64,000 bases of DNA from Bacteroidota bacterium (GCA_023957335.1 JAMLHC010000002.1:243441-307440), one strand, 5' to 3'. Shown: positions 25,215 through 33,669, counted from the stretch's first letter. Notes: a model not told the origin generated them from the sequence alone. Made by a program: numbers and translations.

Positions 25215-26344
25215 TTTATATTATCCACTATCGAATAAAAGACAATGTGTCCGTCCTCAATGTTTTCTCTCAGTACAATATAGCTCTTTACCCCCGCTAC
25301 TCTTGTTTCTATGTAATACCACACAAAATTTCTGCCCTTTGCATCAGGTACTGATTTGATAAAAAAACCATTTTCTATCAGGTCAATAATTTGATAGAGA
25401 GCGAAGTTTTTCTCGTCCCACTCCTTGTGCGGTTGATTTAGGGCTTCTTTTATGCCCTTGTTTGTAAAGTGTATTTTCCCGACACCCTCCTTATTGACTG
25501 TTTTGCTGATAAGCGATTCTTTCGCCCAACTTATTAGGTCTGCATTGTAAGCCTTTCGGTAGGCTTTTTCCGTTATCTCCTGCGCTTTTTTAGTGGCATT
25601 GTACATGGCAAAATAGGGGTGTCCCTTGCTGCCCTTTTCTTCTGAAAAAACCTGCCTTGTAACCCCTACATTGTTTTTAAAGGCTTCGGGTATATCAAAT
25701 TTTGTCGGGTTTTGTGTTACAGGCTCGGCTGTTTGTATGGGGTAGCACCTGCATCGCCAGTCGAAGGGAGGGAAGAAAGTTAAAAGTGTAGGGTCGTCAA
25801 GCGAAAAGATAAGGTTGTTGTACGCCTGATGTTTTTCCCGCACCCTGTCGTCTTCCTGTGTCTTAAATTTAACATTCGGGTATCGGGCTTTGTTGCGTTG
25901 AAAGGTTTCCCAAAGGGCTGCCATTTTACCGCTTTGCATGGCTGTCTCATATTCTGCCTGCAAATGATTAAGGTTGTACTTGCTGTTAATTTTCAGGGCT
26001 TCCGCCTTAAACTCCTGCCAACTTAACGCCTGTCCGTCTTTGACGAGCTTGCTGTTAAGTTCCTGTTGCAGGGCTAAGGTTTTCGCTCCCGAAAAGTTAA
26101 ACAGGTTTCGCTGCATGAGCAGGGCAGAACGGCTTGGTGTTTGCGTAGCCGTTGCGCTCCACCCCTCTGCGTAGCCGCTTCCTGTTCCCTCATAAAGCTC
26201 TTTGTATGTGGCAAGAATTACATCAGCGTTCAGGTCTTCGGGCTTTATTTTGCCCTCTTGCAGTTGTTTTGCGATGTCCGTAATCAGCCTGTCCCACCCG
26301 CTTAAATCAATAGCTGTAATGTCAGTTGCGGGACAACAGGGCAA
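25211..26344 (-). CDS. MuF-like minor head protein (gp30-like) with C-terminal nuclease-like domain
   Basis: 377 residues from a TTG start at 26344 (PCCPATDITAIDLSGWD). The core is a Mu F domain: KHQAYNNLIFSLDDPT and FFPPFDWRCRCYPI are the family hallmarks. The last 90 residues (VGKIHFTNKGIKEALNQPHK to GHIVFYSIVDNIK) resemble the phage Barnase/EndoU/ColicinE5-D/RelE-like nuclease modules often fused to MuF. No ATG exists in this frame between the preceding in-frame stop (about 26467) and 26344, yet the frame is open back into the portal gene; see the frameshift finding. Ejected or packaged inside the capsid in related phages. Confidence 0.8.
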   Translation of the reverse strand: MPCCPATDITAIDLSGWDRLITDIAKQLQEGKIKPEDLNADVILATYKELYEGTGSGYAEGWSATATQTPSRSALLMQRNLFNFSGAKTLALQQELNSKLVKDGQALSWQEFKAEALKINSKYNLNHLQAEYETAMQSGKMAALWETFQRNKARYPNVKFKTQEDDRVREKHQAYNNLIFSLDDPTLLTFFPPFDWRCRCYPIQTAEPVTQNPTKFDIPEAFKNNVGVTRQVFSEEKGSKGHPYFAMYNATKKAQEITEKAYRKAYNADLISWAKESLISKTVNKEGVGKIHFTNKGIKEALNQPHKEWDEKNFALYQIIDLIENGFFIKSVPDAKGRNFVWYYIETRVAGVKSYIVLRENIEDGHIVFYSIVDNIK

Positions 26345-26415
26345 TGCGCTGTAAAACGCTTCAATTTTCCGTATATAGTATGGGGAGTGGATTCGGACTG
26401 CGGCTACCCCCCTTG

Positions 26416-27684
26416 CTACTTTCCCTTTTCTTTCTCCTCTTCCTCTTTTGCAGGGGCGGCTGTTTTAGTGCCGATTATAGGAATGCCCGTGAGTTTTGTT
26501 ACATATTCAGGGTCGATTTCAAAGAGGCTTCCGAGTTTACTCATGTTTTCTACCTGCTCTTTTATAGTAAGGCTTTCCGTGTCGTCCCATTTGAAATAGT
26601 GATTGGCAAGCCCGGCATACACAGGTGATATTTTGACAAGTCGGGGTTTTATTTGTGTGTTAAACACATATTCAAAAAGCAGCCCGTCACTCTCAAACCT
26701 GTCTTTTGCCAGCCTGAACTGAATTTCGGAGCTTCCCACATACGCTTTCTCATCGGTCATTCCGCTACCGCCCAGCACTCTTTTACTTATTCGTTCTTCG
26801 CACAGTTTGGTAAGAGCTATGTGTGGCAGATTGGCTGCGCTTGCTCCCGAACCCAAGCTGCCTATCTCAAATTTTTCGTTACCCCTACCCACCATAAAGT
26901 GGTTTGAGCGAAAGTTTGATGCGGCATCATAGAGTTCCTGCAATCTTTTAGTGTCTTCTCTGTCTGTGGTAATGAAAATGGGGGGAACGCCAAATTTATC
27001 TATATAGTCAAGCAGCGTACCTAAGCCGAGTTTGTCGGCAAGAACAATCGGAGCAAGCTGTGAGAGCATACCCAAATCCCTGTTTTTGCCTATCTGAACA
27101 TAATAGTCAGCAAGCGCACCGTCTTTATAGGAAACACCCGATGTGTCGCCCGCATTCTTGGTAATGATACCTTTTATCGGATTGAAGTGCGACTGCGGTA
27201 TCTCGTTTATTTCGGCAATCTCTCCTTCGGGTGTGAGTTCCCCGAACTCAATCAGGGTAGTCCCCTGAAACTGCTCTCTAATAACATAGTCCATCAACTC
27301 AAAGAACCAAGGTCGTTCAAACAGCCATGATATTTCCGTGTTCTCTTTGTCATTTTCCCCGACAAACTTAAACTTGCGCCTCTTTGAGTAAAGTATGCGG
27401 GAGTCTATCACGCTGGCGAGGTGGTCGTTCAGCATGAGGTTTTTGTAGAGCGATGCAATGAGCGTTCTGTCGGGGTTGGTGGGGTCTGATGCGGTTGCAA
27501 CAGCATCTTTCCAGTCCCGCAGCGTTTTGGCTGACATGGTTTCGGCTTCATAGTTCAGGTTTTGGCTTTCGCTGCCTCCTGCTCTGGAAGAGCGGCTTGC
27601 CATTTCCACCCTCATACGCCTTTCATCTGTGTGGCTTAAAACATAGTTTTCAAGTTTGCCGTATAATTTCTTTATGTAGCTCAT
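26416..27684 (-). CDS. Portal protein (Mu gp29-like, DUF935)
   Basis: 422 residues from ATG 27684 (MSYIKKLYGKLEN). DUF935 hallmarks are LIASLYKNLMLNDHLASVID, the Arg-rich SRILYSKRRKFKF, FQGTTLIEFGEL, FGVPPIFITTD and LGGSGMTDEKAYVGSSE. It forms the dodecameric portal at the capsid vertex. The start overlaps the gp36-like stop (ATGA). Its 3' end carries a GGGAAAG heptamer (26419-26425 on the minus strand) directly before the stop, where a -1 shift would continue into the MuF-like frame. Confidence 0.9.
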   Translation of the reverse strand: MSYIKKLYGKLENYVLSHTDERRMRVEMASRSSRAGGSESQNLNYEAETMSAKTLRDWKDAVATASDPTNPDRTLIASLYKNLMLNDHLASVIDSRILYSKRRKFKFVGENDKENTEISWLFERPWFFELMDYVIREQFQGTTLIEFGELTPEGEIAEINEIPQSHFNPIKGIITKNAGDTSGVSYKDGALADYYVQIGKNRDLGMLSQLAPIVLADKLGLGTLLDYIDKFGVPPIFITTDREDTKRLQELYDAASNFRSNHFMVGRGNEKFEIGSLGSGASAANLPHIALTKLCEERISKRVLGGSGMTDEKAYVGSSEIQFRLAKDRFESDGLLFEYVFNTQIKPRLVKISPVYAGLANHYFKWDDTESLTIKEQVENMSKLGSLFEIDPEYVTKLTGIPIIGTKTAAPAKEEEEKEKGK

Positions 27685-28091
27685 ATATAGTAGTCTTTGT
27701 TTGTGTTGTTGCCCCACATGGAATTTGATTTGCCGTCAGGAAGCACTACAGGCGGCAGGTCAAGGGTTATTCTGCCTGATTGAATTTTCTCTAATTGTTT
27801 CATTGCCCACTCCCAGTTTTCTTTGGCATCTGACGGCACTTTGCGGGCTGCATTCCTGCGTATCAGGTTGTAAGTGGTCAGCTTTGAGATAATATCAACC
27901 AAAACCTCGTTTCTGATAGGGCTTATTTCGTCAAAAACCAGCCCCGTGTTGTACAGGGTAAGGTAGGTTTTGCAGAGGTCTATCGCTTTGCCTTCTGCAC
28001 GGTCAATAATGTTGTCATCGTGTCCTGTGCTTTCGTCAATGAACCGCTCCCAAATGTCTGTTTCTAAATCTTCCTTGCTTATGTATATCAT
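27681..28091 (-). CDS. Mu gp36-like protein (DUF1320)
   Basis: 136 residues with ISKEDLETDIWERFIDESTG, a helical core (IIDRAEGKAIDLCKTYL) and SKLTTYNLIRRNAARKVPSD. DUF1320 proteins are head-completion/adaptor proteins of Mu-like phages. It lies between terminase and portal genes, whereas in Mu it follows the capsid gene. Overlaps both neighbours by 4 bases. Confidence 0.8.
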   Translation of the reverse strand: MIYISKEDLETDIWERFIDESTGHDDNIIDRAEGKAIDLCKTYLTLYNTGLVFDEISPIRNEVLVDIISKLTTYNLIRRNAARKVPSDAKENWEWAMKQLEKIQSGRITLDLPPVVLPDGKSNSMWGNNTNKDYYI

Positions 28092-29605
28092 ATTCGTTCG
28101 TGTTTTGGTCTCATTCTGCCCGACATAAAGTTTCCTGATGCGCTGCCTATCACTATATGTTTTTCGAGAAAGGATATAGCCTGCTCGTCCGCATCAGGCG
28201 CATCGTCTTTTCCGCTGTATCCGGGTTCTATTCCGTAGAGCTGCTTCAATCCCATTTGGGTGTCGGCATGGCTTTTCATGTTGTCATTATAGTAAATGCG
28301 CCCGTTTTGATAGCGGGGGTGCAGGGTAAGTATGCGGTCATATTTCTTTGTGCGTGGCGTGTCCACCTTTGTTATGAGCAGGTTGCAGCGTTCGGCTGCG
28401 GACACTTCCCTGATGGTGCGGTTTACCTCATCGTTCCAAAACTGCGCTTCAAAACGCCAGTGTATGCTAACACTGGACGGCAGTCCGTTTTGTATGTGGC
28501 ACATATAGCGGACGGCTTCCGCCATTTTGCATTGCTTCACAAAGGAGGTGATATAGTAGAAATTATCCTTGTACAGTCCCCAAATTCTGACAGCGTTAAA
28601 GTCCGCAGTTTCTGCATCTGAATAGGCGATGTCCCAATGCCCTACTATCATGGAAAAGTGGTTGAGTGCGGGCAGAGTAGTCCACTGTATCATTTCGGGC
28701 TTGAAGATTTTGCCCTTTGGCTTGGCATCGTGGTTGTACTCCGCATGGGCGGCTAATACGCCCATTTTTTTTTCCTTTTTTCGGTAATAGTCTGGTTTGT
28801 ACTTGGATTTCCAACGTGGCTCATAGGTAGCGGGGTCATACGCCTTTACTTCGTGAACGTGCCAATCCGGGTGCAGGGCTGCCAGCTTGCGCAGAAACAT
28901 GACTTCGGCAAACCAGTTGTTACTAAACACTAATCTCTCCTGCTCTCCGTCCATTGATGGCAAAAGCTCGTTTTCCACCCACTCCACCATCTCGTCCTGC
29001 CGCTTTTCGTTTTTAATGGTTTGGCGAGTTTCGAGGTCATCGCAGTTGTAGTGCATGGGTCTTTTGCTGCCTACCCTCAATCCCCTGCAACTCTGACCGA
29101 AGCCGAGAGCCTGACCAATGAACCCACCCTTTGTTACCCACAGAGCCTCGTCCCACCTGCCTAATTGCTGCTGTTCGCCAAAGTCGGCTATAATGCGTGG
29201 GTTGGCTTCAAATTCTGCCCGCAGGTCTTCCAAAAGTTGACAGGCTCTTTTTTCGTTTACGCCTATCAGGACAAAGTAGTAGTGTCCGTGTTTCAGCCAC
29301 ATTTTGAAAGGAATGATAACATTATTCCAAACTGACTTTGCCAATCCTCTTCCCCATTTGGAAAAACCTGTAAAGGTCGGGTCTTTTTCAAGCCTCTTGG
29401 CAAAATCAAGCTGAAAGTCCGCGCACTCCGCAGTAGCATAATGGGGAAAGTAATATTCCACCATTGCTTTGGTGTCGTGTTTCAGGCGTTCTATTCGTGC
29501 TTTCTTTTCTGCAAGCGTTTCGTCAGGAATGACGGAAACAGAACTGCGTATCAGCTCTATCTTTTTTCGGTATCGCTCAATCGCTCTTTTATGTGCGGCT
29601 TTCAT
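28088..29605 (-). CDS. Terminase large subunit (Mu gp28-like)
   Basis: 505 residues. The N-terminal ATPase domain has GFSKWGRGLAKSVWN as a Walker-A-like segment (about residue 80) and YYFVLIGVNEKRACQLLEDL; the C-terminal RNase-H-like nuclease shows Asp-containing strands GHWDIAYSDAETADFNAVRI and PDADEQAISFLEKHI. It cuts and pumps phage DNA into the prohead. Overlaps the small subunit by 4 bases. Confidence 0.9.
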   Translation of the reverse strand: MKAAHKRAIERYRKKIELIRSSVSVIPDETLAEKKARIERLKHDTKAMVEYYFPHYATAECADFQLDFAKRLEKDPTFTGFSKWGRGLAKSVWNNVIIPFKMWLKHGHYYFVLIGVNEKRACQLLEDLRAEFEANPRIIADFGEQQQLGRWDEALWVTKGGFIGQALGFGQSCRGLRVGSKRPMHYNCDDLETRQTIKNEKRQDEMVEWVENELLPSMDGEQERLVFSNNWFAEVMFLRKLAALHPDWHVHEVKAYDPATYEPRWKSKYKPDYYRKKEKKMGVLAAHAEYNHDAKPKGKIFKPEMIQWTTLPALNHFSMIVGHWDIAYSDAETADFNAVRIWGLYKDNFYYITSFVKQCKMAEAVRYMCHIQNGLPSSVSIHWRFEAQFWNDEVNRTIREVSAAERCNLLITKVDTPRTKKYDRILTLHPRYQNGRIYYNDNMKSHADTQMGLKQLYGIEPGYSGKDDAPDADEQAISFLEKHIVIGSASGNFMSGRMRPKHERI

Positions 29606-30099
29606 CCCAGCTTTTCCGTTATGGTTGATAAGTGGTATTCCTGAAAGTCAAGTGTTTTCAGATACAGGTTAGCATCGTAGTTTTGGAGGTGCTTGAAAAT
29701 GTCCTCCATAATCTCTATGTATATCCCCAAGTTTATACGCTGCTCTTTGTCTATCGCCAAGAGTGCTTTTGTATGCATGGCTGTTTCCTGACCCACCGCA
29801 ACCGCCTCTTTTTTGAGCCACAGCACAGTCTGCTGGTCTTTCTTTTCTTCCGCCTCTTTTATCTCTCTGAAAATGGCGAGCCTTCGCTCTGTGAGGTGAG
29901 AGATAACCTCTTTTATGTCTTCGGCTCTCTTTTGTGCGGAGTTCAGGCGGGCATCGCGCTCGGCTTTCCAGTTTTCATCTTTTGCCCAGTCGCTGATTGT
30001 TTTTTCGGTAACGCCAACCGCTGCCGCAATCTCTTTTTGCAGTTTTCCGTTGCAAAACATCTCAAAAGCTGCAAGCCTTTCGCCCTTTTTTTTCGCCAT
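29602..30099 (-). CDS. Terminase small subunit (Mu gp27-like)
   Basis: 165 residues with an N-terminal helix-turn-helix (MFCNGKLQKEIAAAVGVTEKTISDW core, residues about 14-38) followed by long helices. Typical of small terminase subunits that recognise DNA ends. First gene of the minus-strand head operon, about 60-100 bases from the large palindrome that separates it from the protease gene. Confidence 0.85.
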   Translation of the reverse strand: MAKKKGERLAAFEMFCNGKLQKEIAAAVGVTEKTISDWAKDENWKAERDARLNSAQKRAEDIKEVISHLTERRLAIFREIKEAEEKKDQQTVLWLKKEAVAVGQETAMHTKALLAIDKEQRINLGIYIEIMEDIFKHLQNYDANLYLKTLDFQEYHLSTITEKLG

Positions 30100-30160
30100 T
30101 GTTTTTTGTGGTAATAATCTGCTGCAAAGATTGATATTACTTTATAAAATTGATAAATGG

Positions 30161-30203
30161 AAATACTAAATTAGACAGTAAAACACTGTCTAATTTAGTA
30201 TTT
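30161..30203. promoter_or_regulatory. 43-bp palindrome between divergent late operons
   Basis: AAATACTAAATTAGACAGT (30161-30179) and its exact reverse complement (30185-30203) are separated by AAAAC. The 19-bp perfect arms lie almost midway between the small-terminase start (30099) and the protease start (30248). This is the natural place for an operator controlling both late operons. No T-run follows, so it is not a simple terminator. Confidence 0.75.
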
Positions 30204-30247
30204 TAAATTTTATCATCAAACGGCTATATATAAAATTTGTAGCCGAT

Positions 30248-31375
30248 TTGAAACGCAGATTTTACATAGCGGCACATTTGGCAAGAACCACTGTAATTTT
30301 CACTCCCTGCATAAAAGCGGAGCAGAAAAAGACGGAAACGGTTGTTCACATAAGCGGGCATATTGGCGTGGAGGGGAAAACTGATAGTGAGACTTTCAGA
30401 CAAACAGTTGATGCCCTATTGGCGAAAGGAGTGAAAGCAATCACCCTCCGCATCAATTCCGAAGGCGGTAGCTGCTTTGATGCTAACGAGATGGTGAGCG
30501 AGCTTGAGCGTTTTGACAAAGTAAATATAAAGCTGGGCGCATTGGCGGCAAGCGCAGCCACTTTTTTCTGCACCAAGTTTCACACTACGGCACGAAAAAA
30601 CACGCAGTTGATGATACACAAACCAAGCACTTTGGCTTGGGGCAATGAAAGCGACATCGAAAGCACCCTGCAACTCCTGAAAAACATTACTGCTGATTAC
30701 AAAGCTGCCTATGCTGCTAAAATGGGCAAAACGGAGGACGAGGTAGAGGAAATGTGGGCGAAAGGCGACAAGTGGCTAACTGCAAAAGAAGCCAAAGACC
30801 TTGGGCTGGTAGATGTTCTTGAGGGCGAAGAGCCGATAGATGCCTCCATTGCAGCATTGCTCAAAAAGGCAGGCGCACCGCAGGCTTTAATTAACACACG
30901 CAAACAATTATCGAAAAAAATAATGGACAGAGACGAACTAATTGCATCGCTCGGCTTGGCTGCCGATGCAACTGACGAGCAAATCAACACCGCGATTGCG
31001 GAAATGAAGCTCGCAAAAGAGGCGCAGGATAAAGCCGCTAAGGACAAGGGCGCAGAAACGGAAGCGACAGGAAAGGCGTTGTTTCTGAAAGCTGTATCAG
31101 AGAAAAAATGTACCGCAGACATGGAGGCTTCTTTCTTGCAACTGCACAAGGCAAGCCCCGAAGCGGCAAAGCAGTGGATTGAAAAGCTGCCATCCGTTCC
31201 CAAGTTGTCAGACGAGCTGAACGCGAAAGGAGACCCGTCTGTTGATGCGGCAAGAAAGGACTGGGCGTTGGATGATTACCTCGAAAACGACCCAAAGGCG
31301 TATGAGGCAATGAAAAAATCAGACCCCGAAAAGGCAAAGCGTTTAGAGGAGGCGTACTTTAACAAAAAGGACTAA
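30248..31375 (+). CDS. Prohead protease (ClpP-like) fused to scaffold
   Basis: 375 residues. Residues about 30-210 are a ClpP/S49-type protease: LRINSEGGSCFDANEM, the nucleophile in LGALAASAATFF, His in LMIHKPS, and KDLGLVDVLEG. The C-terminal 150 residues are Lys/Ala/Glu-rich helices ending in AEEAYFNKKD-like sequence, as expected for a scaffold. An in-frame ATG at 30923 (MDRDELIASLGL) could make the scaffold alone, mirroring the nested I/Z genes of Mu. The codon TTG or GTG alternatives at the 5' end are not needed; ATG start is not obvious, so the exact N-terminus is uncertain. Confidence 0.85.
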   Translation: MKRRFYIAAHLARTTVIFTPCIKAEQKKTETVVHISGHIGVEGKTDSETFRQTVDALLAKGVKAITLRINSEGGSCFDANEMVSELERFDKVNIKLGALAASAATFFCTKFHTTARKNTQLMIHKPSTLAWGNESDIESTLQLLKNITADYKAAYAAKMGKTEDEVEEMWAKGDKWLTAKEAKDLGLVDVLEGEEPIDASIAALLKKAGAPQALINTRKQLSKKIMDRDELIASLGLAADATDEQINTAIAEMKLAKEAQDKAAKDKGAETEATGKALFLKAVSEKKCTADMEASFLQLHKASPEAAKQWIEKLPSVPKLSDELNAKGDPSVDAARKDWALDDYLENDPKAYEAMKKSDPEKAKRLEEAYFNKKD

Positions 31376-31382
31376 AAGAGCT

Positions 31383-32276
31383 ATGGCACAATTATATAAA
31401 GAATTAGCCGAGAGAGAACTGATTAAGAAGTTTCGCCATGAGCACTCATGGCTCGGCACGGTAAGAAGCAAGCCGCAATGGGTAAGCAATGATGTGATAA
31501 AAATTCCACGTCAGGGTGCAGACCCGCAGGTGTTGATTAACAACAAAATCTATCCTATACAAAGCAATGACCGGGAGGACGATTTCATTGCGGTTGCGCT
31601 GAACAAGTATGACACGACAAACACGACTGTAAGTGATGATGAGCTTGAGGCTCTTCCTTATGAGAAAGTGTCGGACGTGCAGGTTCAGCACAGGGAGAAA
31701 TTAGAACAAGATACGGGTGAACACGCATTGTATTCAATCGCACCTGCCGCAGATTCAGCCAAGACTCCAGTCTTGGTTACTACGGGATCAAATGACGGAA
31801 ATGGGAGAAAACGCCTTACCACAATCGACCTTATTAACTATAAAAAGGAGTTGGACGTTTTGGCTGTTCCAAGAAGGGGCAGGATGTTGATTTTGTGTGC
31901 CGACCACGTTGCCGACCTGCTGACTGAGGATTTGACGTTCAGAAACTCTTACCAAAATATAAAGGGCGGTCTTATCTCAACCTCCTATATGGGATTTGAA
32001 ACGTGGGAGGATATGACACCTGTTCACTATGCGTTAGATGGCGGAGTTCTTACTAAGGAGGCTTTTGGAGCTGTTCCTACAGGATTTGCAGCCTCAGTAG
32101 TGGCTTTCAAGGGCAATCTTGCTAAGGCAACCGGTACGGTTAAAAGGTACATGGTTAAGGCGGAAAATGACCCGAATAACCGCAGAAATACTATCGGTTT
32201 CCGCCTGTATTTCATTGCGGTGGCAATCAAGGACGAGGGAATGGGCGCAATCGTTTCAGCAGCACATGTAGGTTAA
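31383..32276 (+). CDS. Major capsid protein
   Basis: 297 residues, HK97-like in outline: N-terminal helix (YKELAERELIKKFRHEHSWL), a long beta-hairpin region, IDLINYKKELDVLAVPRRGR in the centre and a C-terminal strand region (TIGFRLYFIAVAIKDEGMGA). It follows the protease-scaffold gene by 7 bases, the expected capsid position. Identified by position, length and pattern rather than a catalytic motif. Confidence 0.8.
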   Translation: MAQLYKELAERELIKKFRHEHSWLGTVRSKPQWVSNDVIKIPRQGADPQVLINNKIYPIQSNDREDDFIAVALNKYDTTNTTVSDDELEALPYEKVSDVQVQHREKLEQDTGEHALYSIAPAADSAKTPVLVTTGSNDGNGRKRLTTIDLINYKKELDVLAVPRRGRMLILCADHVADLLTEDLTFRNSYQNIKGGLISTSYMGFETWEDMTPVHYALDGGVLTKEAFGAVPTGFAASVVAFKGNLAKATGTVKRYMVKAENDPNNRRNTIGFRLYFIAVAIKDEGMGAIVSAAHVG

Positions 32277-32296
32277 ACAAAGTAAAAAGCAAAGAT

Positions 32297-32647
32297 ATGG
32301 CAGATAAACACGTTTCTCAGAAAGTACAGTACCCTTGGGGGGAAGTCAGCAAAATACCCGTTACGGCAGGAGCTACGATGAGCGCAACCGTATGGAATAA
32401 CAAAACCCAAATCGACATCAGCGAGATGGCAGCCGCAGGTACGCTTAACCTTGCCATTGACCCTGCTGTCAGGGTTGGGGCGCAGCTAAGGGTAAAAGTA
32501 AGCGCAGACGGCACAAACAGAACGCTCACCCTTGGAACAGGCTTGGAAGGAAACGCTTTGACTGTAAGTGCAGGCAAAAAATTCAACCTGTTGTTTGAGT
32601 TTGACGGAGAGAAGTTTTCGCAGGTTTCCACGCAACAGCTGAACTAA
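32297..32647 (+). CDS. Hypothetical head protein (possible decoration protein)
   Basis: 116 residues, all-beta in appearance (VGAQLRVKVSADGTNRTLTL, then KKFNLLFEFDGEKFSQVS), no signal. Its place right after the capsid gene is where Mu-like phages encode capsid decoration or head-completion proteins. Confidence 0.55.
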   Translation: MADKHVSQKVQYPWGEVSKIPVTAGATMSATVWNNKTQIDISEMAAAGTLNLAIDPAVRVGAQLRVKVSADGTNRTLTLGTGLEGNALTVSAGKKFNLLFEFDGEKFSQVSTQQLN

Positions 32648-32674
32648 AAAATTGGCTGAACAGCAGTCGGGAAG

Positions 32675-32750
32675 TGGGGGTTAGTTTAATTGGTTAGAAC
32701 GGAAGACAGTTAATCTTCCAGATAAGGGTTCGAGTCCCTTACCCCTGCCA
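32675..32750 (+). tRNA. tRNA-Asn-like gene (anticodon GTT), degenerate features
   Basis: A 76-nt cloverleaf-like sequence ending in an encoded CCA. T8-A9-G10, the D-arm GTTT/GAAC with GG in the loop, the anticodon stem GAAGA/TCTTC and the T-arm AAGGG-TTCGAGT-CCCTT are all good. The anticodon loop is CAGTTAA: GTT matches Asn, but position 33 is A instead of the universal U. The 3' acceptor strand is one base short against TGGGGGT (it reads ACCCC before TG-CCA). It may be a decayed or unusual phage tRNA. Confidence 0.65.
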
Positions 32751-32762
32751 AAGAAAGAAGAG

Positions 32763-33149
32763 ATGAAAGAGAGCAGAGACATAAACGACTTAGATGCTGT
32801 CCTTAAAGAGGCTTTTCTTTATGGAAAAAGCGAATACGACAATCTCGGAGACGAGTTTGAGCCGTTTCTTACCTGCACTCACAGACCTAACGAAGTTCAA
32901 GCAAAGTTGTATGCAAAAGGCAGGACAGAAGCAGGTAAGATAGTTACCTATGCCAAGCCTGGACAGAGTAAGCATAACCAAAAGCCCTCAAAGGCTTTTG
33001 ATATTGCCTTTAAAAAAGGCACTCAGTTAAGCTGGGATGCTTCCAAGTTCAGAAAGTTTGCAGAGATAATAACCGCGAAATATCCGCAGGTTGTTTGGGG
33101 CGGGAACTTTAAGAGTTTTAAGGATTTACCACATTTTGAAATAAAATAA
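32763..33149 (+). CDS. Endolysin, M15-family peptidase (VanY/L-Ala-D-Glu type)
   Basis: 128 residues with the M15 zinc motifs SKHNQKPSKAFDIAF (His and Asp ligands) and LPHFEIK at the C-terminus (catalytic Glu region plus His ligand). Such enzymes cut peptidoglycan stem peptides. No signal peptide, so it needs the holin at 40705. Next to the spanin gene. Confidence 0.85.
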   Translation: MKESRDINDLDAVLKEAFLYGKSEYDNLGDEFEPFLTCTHRPNEVQAKLYAKGRTEAGKIVTYAKPGQSKHNQKPSKAFDIAFKKGTQLSWDASKFRKFAEIITAKYPQVVWGGNFKSFKDLPHFEIK

Positions 33150-33153
33150 AAAC

Positions 33154-33669
33154 ATGAAAAATAAGCTAAAAATATTTGGGTTGGTTATGATTGGGTTTGT
33201 TATGCTGGCAAGTACGGGTTGCGGTGGTACGCAATCCGTCAGCCAGACGATTACGCAAAAGGACTCGGTCTTTATTACAGAAACAGTAGTTGAAAGAGAT
33301 ACTGTTCTCTTTACACAAGCGACCACCGTTACCGAGTATGTAACCGTACCCTGCCCGGAAGCCTTTAAAACAGATTTTAAACCTGTTTTAAAAAGGCAAA
33401 ACAATGCCACGCTGTCGCTCACGCCCACAGAAGATGGGACACTGAAAGCGGAATGCGAATGCGACACTATTGCTATTGCTGCCAAACTAAGGGATAAACA
33501 CAGGAGCGAGTTTAGGTCTGAAAAGGCAGGGGTCTATAAAACCACCGAGCCTAAACCCGTGAGATATACCCCGCAATGGATAAAAACCTTTGCATGGATA
33601 GGTGGAGGCACAGTCGCATTGTGCGGAGGCATTTTTATTAAAAACGCAGTCAAAATTTTTGGAAGATGA
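33154..33669 (+). CDS. Unimolecular spanin candidate
   Basis: 171 residues with a lipobox (LASTGC, Cys23) at the N-terminus and a C-terminal membrane helix (WIKTFAWIGGGTVALCGGIF, residues about 142-161). An outer-membrane lipoprotein anchored also in the inner membrane is the hallmark of u-spanins such as T1 gp11, which fuse the two membranes at lysis. Directly downstream of the endolysin gene, as expected. The linker is beta-rich with Thr/Val repeats. Confidence 0.7.
   Translation: MKNKLKIFGLVMIGFVMLASTGCGGTQSVSQTITQKDSVFITETVVERDTVLFTQATTVTEYVTVPCPEAFKTDFKPVLKRQNNATLSLTPTEDGTLKAECECDTIAIAAKLRDKHRSEFRSEKAGVYKTTEPKPVRYTPQWIKTFAWIGGGTVALCGGIFIKNAVKIFGR

Noticed and set aside
24299..30114. Several plus-strand frames of 100-160 codons opposite the head operon
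   Set aside because: Every one lies antisense to a gene with clear phage homology; they reflect codon bias on the coding strand.
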